Part shown: positions 22,061-32,590 of the stretch, piece after piece
Layout of the letters: every line of letters begins with the position of its first letter
Numbering within the stretch: position 1 is the stretch's first letter
Translations under genes and position numbers: made by a program
Notes under the pieces: generated by a model
Databases searched by the model: none
Told to the model about the DNA's origin: nothing
Seen by the model: the letters and a program-made list of their open reading frames with translations, nothing else
Assembly (NCBI RefSeq): GCF_029873635.1
Contig: NC_080423.1
Span: 103,416,991 to 103,480,990, forward strand
Length of the DNA: 64,000 bases
Reading direction: 5' to 3'
From: Malania oleifera
Taxonomy: Eukaryota > Streptophyta > Magnoliopsida > Santalales > Ximeniaceae

Positions 22061-24822
22061 GAAATGGGTATGAGGTTTGAAAGTTGGACCTGAGCCTTTT
22101 TAAAAATGAACAGTAGGCTAGGGGACTAAGTCAATGGGTCAATGGACCAATGGACCCAGGTCTAAGTGAGCCTAGGTCTTGGGGAGCTTGGCTCAACGGA
22201 TCGGATCCGAACCCACGAGTCAAATCTTGTAATGCCCCGAACCCACCAAGTGGGGCCCAGGGTGTTTTCTGTCCAAAAATCAATCTCCGATACCATATTA
22301 TTCATATACACAGTGGAAATAATAATAATACATTATCAACCATAATACCAAAGTACTATATATCATCCCCAAAAGAGGTATTCCATAATTCATATTACAC
22401 AACCAAAAAGATACTTCCATCTGTCCTTATACATACCAACATTTAAACATAAACCTGTATATTTTAGTATCTTACATAACTTACAACCACAATAACTAAA
22501 CCCTACCCCTGAGCTTGTTAAGCTCAATTACCAGAAGGACCTGAAAAGTTAATATATCACTAGGGTGAGACACTTCTCAGTAAGGACGAATAAAGTATAA
22601 CAGTGTGTGTCATATGAGTTTTTAATGTATATATCCAAAATATAATCGTACGATAAACAATGACCACTGAACAGGTACAAGCAGACGGTACACACATAAT
22701 TACCATAAAGCAACCATCGACATCAGCATACACATACAGATGATAATGCACAAACACTTCATTTCACATGGTGCCCAGATTACTTCTCAACGTGTGGTGC
22801 CCGGTTACTTTTCAATACATGGTGCCCAAGTTACATTTCAACACATGGTGTCCAGCATACTGAGCATCCCTCCCCATCATTCTTAGTACATACATCATGA
22901 CAGAGTCCCAATGTTACAATAGAGTACCGCAGATATATCACAACAGGGTCCCACAGTTACAAAATCACAACCATTCATTTCTCAGTAATATATATATCAC
23001 ATCAACCAGGCAAGCAAATACATCACAGTCACAATATCCATTTCATTAATAAAAGTTAATCTCATGACACACAATTTAAAGATTTAAACTATACTTGACT
23101 AAACTGAGCTAGTCAGTCCTACTTACTTTGATCCTTTACATAATCTATAAGATAATCTAAACTAATATTCTAACCCGATCAATACATTCAGAAAACTCAC
23201 TACTTTAATTTTATGGTCTCGTATTCAAGTTTAACTGGCTAGTTTTGAAGATAATAACTCATAACCTAACCCTAAGCTCAAATACTCCTTTTAAAACGAT
23301 TGAGATTTTGAAACACAAGCCGTAAATGTCACGCCCTGAACCCCGAAATGGGACCCAAGGGTGAATATGTAATCAAACCTGTCCCTGTATCCGATAAAAC
23401 ATCCAAAGATACAGTACAATGGATAAGGGTCTGACCTCGTGGGGTTCCCAGGCATCCTAAACACATCCAATCACAATCATATATGCAGCGGAAAAAGGTT
23501 ATTCTATAGCAACATATACAGTACCATACCAGAGTCTATATGAGAGCAGAACATGACTCTATTAAAACGTACAAACGGGTGCCCAAATACATCTCAAAAT
23601 GGCAACCCACCAAAAATATAGTCCGAGCACTTACCTAAGCGCTAAACGCAGTACACCAACCACTACGCTCCCTACACCAGGACGCTAGTTCCGGTTACTC
23701 AAAGGACCTGTAAAAATGTATGTACAGCAGGGATGAGACACCTCTCAGTAAGGAAGAACATAGGTTATATCGGTGTATGGCATTTGAGTGTTATCATGAT
23801 GCAACATACATGCAGTTAAATGCAATTCAATACTAGTTTCTACGGTGCATACACGCACCCATACACATACACATGATCAGTAATCCTCGGTGTCGTCACA
23901 CCCTTCGGCCCGAAGCCGGCCTGCGACATACAGCGTTGGCCCGTAGCCAACCCGTGAATACGGCGCCACCGGCACATGGCTAGTCCCCGACTCCCATGGC
24001 ATCGTACCAGCGCATAACTGGTGGATCCATACCCTTCGGCCTGATCTTCCGGAATAGGCTCACACCCTCAGATATGGAGCTAGACACTCCCAGTACCTGG
24101 AACAATTTTGGAACCGCGTTCCTACTAGCATTTCAACATATCACACACACATGCATGCTTATATAACCAAACAAACCACACCCATTTGGTAATCTAAATC
24201 ATGGTTTTCCAAACAAATACAATTTAAACAAGTCAAGGCACGACCATCCCAATATCATAGTATAAATCAACATATACCCTCAGTTTTCAACAAAACCAGG
24301 GATGCAGCCCATCGCCTCCTTTTTCCCAAAACTGTAATAATGAAAAACCCATAGTTTTCCCCTTTAGATTCCCCCAAATGAGTAGTTAGAACACACGCAG
24401 GACTGTGGACCACAGTTCCACCGAGTTCGATTTAAAAAATAACCGATATAAACATAGTTCCCCTTACATTTTCCCCGGATAACAAATCCTGAACTCCAAG
24501 GTCCCTAAACAGCGAACCGAGTTTCAAAACCTACAAGTCATAGTACATAATATGCTCACAAGACAGTTACCTACAAAACTACCGGATTAGAATTGAAAAC
24601 CGAGCCTTACATCGATTTTTCACTGAAACCCAAAAATCTCCGAAACGAGATTCCGATCCATAGAAGTTGTAGAGAATCCTTCCATGATCCTCGTGGTAAC
24701 TTCAGATTTTTTATTCCAGCAATGATCGGCGAAGAAATCTAGAGAGAGAGAGTGTAGGGAGAGTTCTAGAGAGAGAGAGAGATAGGATTGAAGTTTCTTA
24801 ATGAAGAAATAATGAAATTTTC

Positions 24823-24830
24823 TATTTATA
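24823..24830 (-). promoter_or_regulatory. LTR TATA box
   Basis: Minus-strand TATAAATA (ATATAAATAG) lies about 20 bp downstream of the palindrome array in transcription direction. Confidence 0.55.
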
Positions 24831-24849
24831 TCCCTTTGACCCGGCCCAA

Positions 24850-25042
24850 TTCGTCGACGAAATGGTGTTCTCATTGATGAATCTTACACTGCCCTCGTCG
24901 ATGAATCGGTGGCCTCGTCGACGAATCTGAGATCTCCTGTTTTTTTTCAAGACTCCTCGGCTTCTTCTCGTCGACGAGCCCCTAAATTTTGTTGACGAGA
25001 AATGCATGGCCTTCGTCTACGAACTCTGTCTTCATCGACGAA
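24850..25042. promoter_or_regulatory. Eight-site GTCGAC palindrome array
   Basis: Sites start near 24850, 24871, 24894, 24914, 24967, 24988, 25012 and 25031. Spacings are 21, 23, 20, 53, 21, 24, 19. Variants include TTCGTCGACGAA, CTCGTCGACGAG and the decayed TCATTGATGAAT. Confidence 0.7.
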
Positions 25043-25221
25043 GCCTGTTCAGATACCAATTTTACCCCTCTTTTATTTATTTAACCCATTTATCATGGTT
25101 CACGTTCTTACAATAAACATATACATATAAGTATAAACTTCTTTTTAACCGGTAGAATTTAGAAAAGAACTAATATAATTTATTCCCCTTACCTATTTAT
25201 GAAAAAGAAACCAAAACGGAC

Positions 25222-25346
25222 AGAAAACTGTCGATGATTTTCTCTGTATCCATAAAACCGTTGACGGTTTTGTAGTTAACTCGCCCAGTTGATCCAAAAC
25301 CGGCGACGATTTTTCTCATGCTCTCCGAAATCGTCGATGGTTTTGA
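25222..25346. promoter_or_regulatory. Second-type palindrome array (AAACCGTCGACGGTTT-like)
   Basis: Four sites centred on GTCGAT (25230), GTTGAC (25260), GGCGAC (25302) and GTCGAT (25333) have AAAAC/AAACC on the left and GATTTT/GGTTTT on the right. Spacings are 30, 42, 31. The array lies in the second-level LTR where the TTCGTCGACGAA array would be expected, with the same GTCGAC centre but different arms. Confidence 0.6.
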
Positions 25347-25764
25347 CCTTGCCAAGCAAATTCCTTCATTTTCTTTTAATCTTCCTTTATCTTTCCTTAT
25401 TTCTCTCTTTGATACTTAATTTCTTTTATTTTCCTGGTTTGGATTTCTACAGATCCAATTGATTTCAGAGTGTTTATGTTCTTATTTTTTAATGAATATG
25501 GAATAAATAAATAAAAAAGAAGAATAATTAAAAAAAAACCCACCTGCTGTATTCCACTCCCTCAATCTTTAAACAAAATACTAATGACCCTTCGATCTGA
25601 TTGTATGCTTTCTGAGTATCAAAGCCTCTCTACTCTTAAATTGCTTTGCACTGTGAATTACTTTACTTTGATGAATTGCTCTAACATGCTTGTGCGTTCT
25701 TGCCGAATATGAATTTCTGTGTTGGTTTATTACTGCATATGGTTCTCACTCCATGCTGCTATCT

Positions 25765-25920
25765 CTGTATCTCTCTATGAATTGCTTAATACTGTTATCT
25801 CTATCCCTCTATCTATATGTCTCTATATCTATCTATGTCTCTTTGAATTGCTTAATACTGCTATCTCTGTTACTCCCTTTTTATATCTCCATCTCTGTTT
25901 TTCTATGTCCCTGTTTCTCC
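25765..25920 (+). repeat. Tandem repeat of a CTATGAATTGCTTAATACTG-like unit
   Basis: GAATTGCTTAATACTGTTATCTCT and GAATTGCTTAATACTGCTATCTCT lie about 70 bp apart, and a related TTGCTTTGCACTGTGAATTAC stretch lies upstream near 25640. The surrounding sequence is rich in TCTCTATCTAT. It belongs to the 3' part of the outer solo LTR. Confidence 0.5.
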
Positions 25921-26166
25921 CTATGAACCTCGATTTATAGTCCCAGGGATGAATTTAATTTTCAACAACTAGCCCTATATTAACTATTGCCCAATTTCCC
26001 TCGTGCAAGCGTGTAGGAGCCAACAACGTTCTAAGACTCTTGCCTCCTCCTCCATTTTTTGCATTTATTTCTGTTGCATTGCTTTTCTTTTATGTTTTTC
26101 TTTGATGCATTCCTTTTTTTTTTTTTTTTTTTGTATTTTTCTCTGTTGTATTTGTATATACAGTGT

Positions 26167-26192
26167 AATAATAATAATAATAATAATAATAA
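26167..26192. repeat. (ATA)n microsatellite
   Basis: About eight ATA units close to the 3' end of the outer solo LTR. A T21 run lies at 26110-26131. Confidence 0.9.
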
Positions 26193-26250
26193 AAATGTCT
26201 TTCCTTTTGCTATATTTGGTCCCTAAACAAAATGGGGTGTCTACAAAATA

Positions 26251-28650
26251 TATAATATTGCATTCAACCTATTAATTTTGAAAAATTCAAAATCTTACCT
26301 AATTTTTAAGTAGGGTGGTTATCATAAAAGCACACCTTTTTTTTTTTTTTTTTTTAATATCATGTATATGTTTCAATTTTTTTTTGGTTCGAAACTAAAA
26401 AAAAAAACCTAATCATGAAAATCTCATTCTCAAAATATCCAGCTACGTCCTATTCAAATCTTGAAATCTCACAGATTATGTCTACTTTTATACACTCAAT
26501 TTCAAAAAATCTGAAAAGAAGTAAACATATTTTTCAAACTTAAAATATCACTTCTTTTATTTTAGACTTTTTAAACATACATCAAAATTATTGTAATTAA
26601 TATATCCTTATAATTATCACGCATGGTGGATGTCCATGGCTAGTAATAAAACAAATTAAGTCCATTTAATTATTTTTATTATTTAATTTTAGAAGTTAAA
26701 TTTTATTTTTTTAAAGACTAGCTTTTTTAAACGTTTAACTAAAATTTTTTAATTATAATGCAAATCCATATTCTTTTAAACCAAATGTAGTGTTTATTAG
26801 ATTAACAAAACACTTTAAACAAATATAATAAGATAAAACTGGAAAGTATATTAAGAATTTATTAATGCAAAAGCAATTTACTTTAGAGTACCAATTCTAA
26901 AAAAATTTACATAAAAAATTATTCAAACTTCGAGATCTTTAAATGACAAAATGTTTCTAACAAAGTAACACAAATCATCTTATAGATTTAAGCGTGTATA
27001 GTACAAAAGCTAAAATGGAAAATATTAACATGGAAAGCTTAGAATTCGTACCTTAAATTTGCATTTATAAGATTAAAAATTAAATATAATGTATAATTGT
27101 ATTTAATTTTATTCAACTGCTGAGAAAAACTTAATTTGAGACTTTAACCGATACTCCCCAGACAACCTAAGTTTTAAAATAACAATAGAAAGTGGATCCT
27201 TGATTCCAATGCTAATACTTATTTGCTCCCAATCTCTCTCTCTTTTTTTGTTTTTGTTTTTTCCAATTTTCCAAATGCCCATTTATCTTTATTTATTGGG
27301 CATGTGAGATTTGTCAAGGTTGCAACAATATAAAAAGGGAACGATATAAATAATTACATGAGCAATTTCAATTGGAAAGGAAAAATAGTCAACTACGATG
27401 TTGATAAAAAAAGCACAAACACAAATCATAATGAGAACAGTTTTAAGAGAAAACATAACAAATATCTATTTTGAATGAATGTAAAAATAGATTAGTAGCG
27501 AAGAATTTGAATAAATAAGATATATAAAATCGAAAACCCAAAAATCCTTAAAAGAGATATAAAGAAGTAAAGAACCTTTCCTTCCACACTAACCATTAAA
27601 AAAAAAAAAAAACAAATAGAAGTAAAATTTTGTAAATTTAGTGGAAATCCAAATGCATTGGATTCTCCCAATGCACTCCAAACATAAATTACTAACTTTT
27701 TAATTTATTTTTCTATATTTTAATCAATAAAAATAGATTAAAATAGTGGAAAAAAAGACACATCAAGAAATCCTTAGCTCTCAAGAATTGGAGGAATTAA
27801 AAAAGGAGGAACAAAAAAGAATTAAAATGCAGAGTAAGAGGGGCTTCAACGCTTCGTATTGTCGTGCATTTTATTCATACAGAATAAAATCAAGATAACA
27901 ATCTACCCATGGTTATTTTGATGCAATCATAAAGTAAAATGCACGTTTGGATTGAATTTAAAATCAAAATTAAAGGGTTAACTTCCCTAAAACGGGGAAC
28001 AAACTAATTCCAAAAAATATGATAAATTATTAAATTTATAAGTGTTCAAGACAGCGTTCTTCTCAAAATCATACAATTCAAGAACTAGATTTATTTTGCC
28101 GGCCACTTATGTTTTATAAATGAACGTCAATGATTGAATGATTATGTGTATTACAAAAACATTAAATTAAGAATTTTGATATAAAGCTAATTTCATGAGA
28201 TTAATTTATTTGGAGTATGGTTATTTGAGGCTACGCCCATCTTAACGCAATTAAAATGTAAAATTATTGTATGTAGATTGATTCCAAAATTTAATTGTAC
28301 AACGGAAGGAAAAAAAGGAAATGAATTGATTTTTAAAAAAATCAAAAGAAAATTTGAAGTATCACACAACATGTTTTTTAAAAAAATAATACAATTCAAG
28401 AAATAAATAAGATGACAATAATTTATTATCTATGACCTAATTTAACGGTATTCAATGATTTGGAGAGTAGATTAGTTCAAAAGTAAATTTCTTTAATAAA
28501 TTTTTTTTAGAGATTTCAGAATAGATATTATCAAGATAGTTCAATGTTTATTGATAAGTGTCAAAGAATTATGGAAGAGTGTACAAAATTATCCTTTACC
28601 ATGATTATTCACTTTTTGTCTTATGTTCCTTTGAATTACAAATAGATGAT
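26251..28650. other. AT-rich intergenic stretch, nothing recognised
   Basis: This 2.4-kb stretch is uniformly AT-rich with homopolymer runs (T19 at 26338, A14 at 27598). I see no conserved protein frame, RNA gene or element boundary. It would be upstream regulatory DNA if the leader exon at 28.7 kb is real. Confidence 0.5.
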
Positions 28651-28680
28651 GGCCCCAAAAATGGAAATTTCTGTTGAACT

Positions 28681-28973
28681 TTGAACAGCACGCTACGCCA
28701 GGGGGTGGACTCAACTCTGCACCTGTCTTCTTCCTGCTACAGCCCCTCTCTCTCTCTCTATTCTTCCTTGCCCATTTCAGAATCGCACTTCTATCCAATC
28801 ACTGAAATCCTCTCTTTGTCTCTTCCTCCCCAAGCTCCGTGTCTCTGCCCCGCGCGGCCCCCAGTGGCTTCGACGCCCAAGTCCTAGGGTTTCACTCCTA
28901 GGGTTTCACTCATCGCGAAAGGAAGGATTTTATTTCAGTTACAGGTCTGATTCTTCTTCGGTTAATCTCCCAG
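28681..28973 (+). promoter_or_regulatory. Candidate promoter/5' leader exon, possibly of the EMF2-like gene
   Basis: A sharp switch from AT-rich to GC- and CT-rich sequence marks this block. It has a pyrimidine patch (28746-28765) and two telo-box copies TAGGGTTT (28885-28892 and 28899-28906), common near start sites of plant housekeeping genes. It ends CTCCCAG|GTGCGAC, a plausible splice donor at 28974. No long frame is present, which suits a non-coding leader. The next known + strand exon is at 37175, so it may be exon 1 of that gene, with an 8.2-kb first intron. The link to that gene is inference. Confidence 0.45.
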
Positions 28974-29459
28974 GTGCGACATCAATAACCCTTTTATAAG
29001 TTATTTCTCAAGAATCAAATGAGAAAAAGAAAAGAAAAAACAAAAGTAGTTATTATTATCTTTCATTTGATCTTCTAGAAGTATAGCTGAACTTCATTTG
29101 AATGTAATTTACTCTCTAGAAAATAGAGTTTACAGATTTCGATTGAAATCATTATTATTGTTAACATTTTAAGGCTACGTGGAGCAAAATATTTAAATCT
29201 CTGGCAGCTGGCACTGGTAAATTATATATATATATATTTCTAAAAAATTTAGATCGTTTGTTAAGGTAAGTTTTTTTTTTGGAGGTAGCGTTTGTGCATA
29301 GGTTGATCATTATGGGAAGATACTTGCTTTGAACTCTTTAAAAAATGTTATTATGAAATGGTGAGCCCATTAGGGAAAGAGTTGAGAATGTTAGTGTTCC
29401 CCATGACTTATGAGAGAAAAAAAAAGAAAGAGGGATGCAAAAAGAATTGAATAAATTGA
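28974..29459. other. AT-rich stretch, nothing recognised
   Basis: Probable intron sequence if the leader exon is real. No coding or repeat signal. Confidence 0.4.
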
Positions 29460-29925
29460 GGCCTGTTTAGTTGTTGAAAACAATTTATCATTTTTCAGTT
29501 TTAATTTTCCAAAGAGTTACAAAAAAGTTAGCTATTTTTTCATTTTTACAGCGTTTGTATAAAATAATGAAAAACAATAAAAAGATTTGGCACTATTTGC
29601 TTTTGAAAATAGTTTTATTTTCCATTTATAATTTTTCAAATAGTCACAAAAATGGCCCCTTGTTTTCTAAATTTCCAAATTTTTATGGAAAGTGGAAAAT
29701 ATCTTTTTAATATTGTTATAGATTTCTTATTTCTTATCTAGTGTTTGGAGCATGGGAAATGGATATTGAATTTGAATTTTTGTTGTTTTGCACAATGAAC
29801 AAACTTTTTATTTTATACATTTTTAATATGAATCTTGAAAAGTTGAAAAATGAGTTGAAATTTTTAGAATGCTTTGGAAAACTAAAAATGAAAAATAAAA
29901 ATATTTTTCCATGACTAAACAGGCC
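29460..29925. mobile_element. MITE-like element with long terminal inverted repeats
   Basis: The left end GGCCTGTTTAGTTG (29460) pairs with the right end CATGACTAAACAGGCC (29910-29925). Inverted similarity continues for about 55 bp (TTTTCAGTTTTAATTTTCCAAAGAG against the complement of CTTTGGAAAACTAAAAATG). It is about 466 bp, AT-rich and has no coding frame. The GGCCTGTTTGG-type end is frequent in hAT and Harbinger MITEs. I could not define a target duplication. Confidence 0.65.
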
Positions 29926-30216
29926 CTAGCTACTTCTTTGAGTCATGAAGGGGGGTGGGTGGGGAGTGGTTAAATTATGAGGATCATTATCTATAATGCA
30001 AGGCATTTAGGGGATGTGAGGAAGAGAGTGGATTAGGGGTGGGTGGGGAGGTTGGTTTGACGTATTTAAGAGGGTAGGTGTGAGGAGTGCGATGCTGTCC
30101 TATTGTTGGGGGTGGCTGGGGGAATTCTTATCATGTGGGATTCCCGTTCAGTTGTTAAAATTGATAGTCTCGTGGGGTTTTTTTTTTTTACCATGTCGAT
30201 TTTATTAGAAGTTTAA

Positions 30217-31068
30217 GGGTTTGTTTGGTATTGCTGCTGTTTTTTGTTTCTAAACATATTATAAAACATGTTTGTCTGTATTGTTATTTTTTGTTTTTGT
30301 TGTCGATTTTTAGCTGTTTGCAAAAAAACTGAAAAACCAAATTTTATGATTTAAAGTTGTTTTAGCAACTTGTTGCTAGAAATTTTAATATCAATAAATA
30401 GTTTTTTGGATTAAATAATTGATTTTATATACTTTTAAATAAAAATAAAAATAAAATGATCATATGAATTAAATATAATTGAAATAAAAATATACATAAA
30501 TTTGAAAAAAATAATAATAAAGTCTATCACAAAATATTTTTACTATTTTTCAATTGTCAAGTCTAATGAAATTTTTATTGTAAAGTAAAATTTGAAAGTT
30601 TAATAAATAAGTAAAATAATTATAATAATTTTTTTAATTATAGTATTTTTTAATGTGTATTATTTGTAATTTTATTATTTGAAGGGGAGCTTAGACACAA
30701 TGGTAAGGTTGTTGCCATGTGACCTGGAGGTCATGGATTCGAGGCGTGAAAACAATCTCTTGCAAAAATGCAAGGTAAGGCTGCGTACTATAGATCCATT
30801 GTAGTCCGCCCCTTCCTCGAGCCTTGCATACGCGGGAGCTTTGTACACCGTGCTTCCTTTTTTTTTTTTTTATATATATATATATTTATAATATTATTTG
30901 ACTTAAAATGTATATGAGCATTTTTTAATTAAGTTTTTAATTTGTATTAGTTTTATAAATGTTATTAAACAAGTTGTTGGTTTTTGGTTTTTAATTTTTG
31001 TTTCTGGTTTTTAGCTGTCATTTCTGGTTTTCGTTTCTATAATTTTTGACCGTGGTACCAAACGACCC
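30217..31068. mobile_element. TIR element flanked by TTAA, split by a SINE
   Basis: The left end GGGTTTGTTTGGTATTG matches the complement of the right end GGTACCAAACGACCC. TTAA stands immediately outside both ends (30213-30216 and 31069-31072). Inner sequence shows further inverted similarity (TTTTTGTTTCTAAAC, and TTTTCGTTTCTATAATT). It is 852 bp including a nested SINE, so about 630 bp originally, and non-coding. The superfamily is uncertain. Confidence 0.6.
30683..30891 (+). mobile_element. Au-type SINE
   Basis: A tRNA-like head has an A-box region (AGACACAATGGTAAGG) and a B box (GGATTCGAGGCGTG). The body contains GGCTGCGTACTATAGATCC, GTCCGCCCCTTCC and GCGGGAGCTTTGTACACCG, characteristic of plant Au SINEs, with a T-rich tail. 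It is flanked by a perfect 10-bp duplication TATTATTTGA (30673-30682 and 30892-30901). It has jumped into the TTAA-flanked TIR element. Confidence 0.85.
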
Positions 31069-31901
31069 TTAAGGTAGGGATGCTCTTTTCTCTAGTTGTG
31101 AAAAGTGGGTGGCTTTGCAAAATGTGTATGAGTTCTTACTTGTGAGATATTTGGGTTTTGGAAGGAGTACAAGAGGGAGGGCTCTATGGTTTTGTGGAGT
31201 AAATGCAATCTTTTGGATGCTGTGTTTTGAGAAGGATCGAAGATATTAAAGCTCAATCGACCTTTCCTTCCTACTAGGGTTAATTTCTTTTGCTTCCTTG
31301 TGGAATTATTTATTTTTGATAACAAAAAAATGTATTAAGAGTCAAAATAATGTACAACAGAGGAGGACAAGAAATCCTCTAGATACTATAATCTACAATC
31401 AGATAAATTACATAAGAACTGCCTTCCTATCCCTTTGAAGGTTGGACAACGGTAAAACCCAAAAGAGCCAAAATAATGGGCCTAAACGAAGCCCCAAACA
31501 CCGCTCTACCCCATTAGAGACTAGGGCATAATGTGCGGTCTCTGAAGTTGTGCTTCTCTCGATGCAAAGGGTCCATAAGATGGCAAAAATTGTTCCACTC
31601 CATAAAATACAACCCTTTTTCTTGAGCCATATGCTTCACAAGCATGAAATCTCCCACTTTTTGAGGTGCCAACTAAGCTTCACCTATGTATGAGAAGAGA
31701 GTGTTCCAAAGTTATGATACCACTTTATGGTGCCAAAAGAGATGCGTGTTCATTTGGTTGGCTTCATGGCACATCATGTTCATATCAGGATTGAGTTGTA
31801 GCATATCCTGCATGTTAATCCTGTTCAGTTTCACAGTCCAGATAAAGGTCAGATTTTCCAAGGAACCTTAGCCTTCCTAATGATGTGGCTCCAAGGGAAA
31901 A

Positions 31902-32559
31902 CGGAGCTTTTCATTTCAGAGAGGGACAGGAAGAGGGAGAGGAGGAATCCATGGCGAGGATCAAGGTTCACGAGCTCAGAGGCAAGTCCAAGGCCGAACT
32001 ACTAAGCCAGCTGAAGGATTTGAAAGCAGAGCTTGCTCTCCTCCGAGTCGCCAAGGTCACCGGCGGAGCCCCTAACAAGCTCTCTAAGATAAAAGTGGTG
32101 AGGCTGTCGATTGCGCAGGTGTTGACAGTGATTTCACAGAAGCAAAAGGCTGCATTGAGGGAAGCCTACAAGAAGAAGAAGTTCCTGCCACTTGATCTGC
32201 GTCCGAAGAAAACCAGAGCCATTAGACGACGCCTTACTAAGCATCAGGCATCTTTGAAGACAGAAAGGGAGAAGAAGAGGGAAATGTATTTTCCCATGAG
32301 GAAATATGCCATTAAGGTGTAAGGTCTCTGTTGGGAAGGATCCTTTGTGTTTTACTATTTCAATGCAATTACGCGATAATGTTTAAAATTTGTTTTCAGT
32401 TGAATGTAGAATTATTTTGATATTGCACCTAGCGTGATCACTCTTCATGAGACCTTAATGCTTTAGTTCTTTTTTTCCTAGTTCCATTTTTATGCTGTAC
32501 CCCCATGGTTGTTGAGGTAGGGTTGAAAGCAAGACTATGCCTTTGTGCCTAGTATTTCA

Positions 32560-32590
<31 letters not shown>
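31902..32590 (+). mobile_element. Processed retrocopy unit of RPL35 mRNA
   Basis: The unit consists of a short 5' UTR, an uninterrupted RPL35 frame, a 3' UTR of about 240 bp and a run of 27 A (32564-32590). A perfect 17-bp direct repeat GTGGCTCCAAGGGAAAA stands on both sides (31885-31901 and 32591-32607). These are the hallmarks of LINE-driven retroposition of a spliced, polyadenylated mRNA. The unpurged A tail and identical duplications indicate recent insertion. Confidence 0.93.
31951..32322 (+). CDS. RPL35: 60S ribosomal protein L35 (uL29), intact retrocopy
   Basis: The 123-residue frame starts [17 protein letters not shown] and ends [12 protein letters not shown], the full usual length of eukaryotic L35/uL29, a large-subunit protein near the exit tunnel. 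The conserved core [17 protein letters not shown] and the block [18 protein letters not shown] are present. No stop or frameshift was seen. The ATG at 31951 in ATCCATGGCG is the start matching the family; the frame is open further upstream but only to a GTG in the target duplication. The copy lacks introns and has a poly(A) tail, so it is a retrogene rather than the parental locus. It has no evident promoter of its own, but lies on the sense strand of the EMF2-like gene, possibly in its leader intron. Expression is unknown. Confidence 0.92.
   Translation: MARIKVHELRGKSKAELLSQLKDLKAELALLRVAKVTGGAPNKLSKIKVVRLSIAQVLTVISQKQKAALREAYKKKKFLPLDLRPKKTRAIRRRLTKHQASLKTEREKKREMYFPMRKYAIKV

Larger units (their letters stand above)
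23327..25112 (-). mobile_element. Gypsy solo LTR, third nesting level
   Basis: It runs TGTCACGCCCTGAACCCC...CACGTTCTTACA, 1786 bp. Flanks GTAAA (23322-23326) and ATAAA (25113-25117) match at 4/5. The outer LTR sequence resumes exactly across the site when compared with 7930-7990. It contains a GC-rich block (23880-24060, CCCTTCGGCCCGAAGCCGGCC), TATAAATA (minus, 24823-24830) and an eight-site palindrome array. Confidence 0.75.
22228..25451 (-). mobile_element. Gypsy solo LTR, second nesting level
   Basis: It runs from TGTAATGCCCCGAACCC (22228) to GGTTTGGATTTCTACA (25451). It is the reverse complement of the 7175-9089 family (shared 22550-22770 block with AGGGTGAGACACTTCTCAGTA, the GGTGCCC repeats, and TTACCTATTTA near 25190). 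Flanks AATCT/GATCC match at 3/5 with two transitions, so the duplication is only suggestive. The TATA and CT region of the family is missing between the palindromes and the GGTAAGGGGAATAAATT block. Confidence 0.7.
19747..26245 (+). mobile_element. Gypsy (Tat-like) solo LTR carrying two further nested LTRs
   Basis: It starts TGTCGTGACATCC at 19747 and ends AATGGGGTGTCTACA at 26245. It is flanked by a perfect AAATA duplication (19742-19746 and 26246-26250). Removing the insertion 22228-25451 leaves about 3.3 kb, a long LTR as in Tat/Ogre-type elements. It contains a conserved block with GTATTTACACC and CACACCCGTTTGTCGAACGG (19960-20010), three G-box hairpins, a TATA box, a pyrimidine-rich leader and a GGCCCA-rich minisatellite. 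No internal region is attached. Confidence 0.85.

Noticed and set aside
29941..30060. G-quadruplex-type regulatory element
   Set aside because: G-rich runs (GGGGTGGGTGGGGAGG and similar at 60230 and 62586) are present but lie in anonymous intron or LINE sequence without conservation evidence.
30683..30760. tRNA gene
   Set aside because: A and B boxes are present but the sequence continues as an Au SINE body with target duplications. The minus-strand tRNA-like head at 56.2 kb is likewise a SINE.
31885..31950. N-terminal extension of RPL35 from an upstream start
   Set aside because: The extension begins at GTG inside the target duplication and is not part of the conserved protein. ATG at 31951 gives the standard length.
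31951..32322. RPL35 as an ordinary host gene
   Set aside because: No introns, poly(A) run and perfect 17-bp duplications show retroposition.
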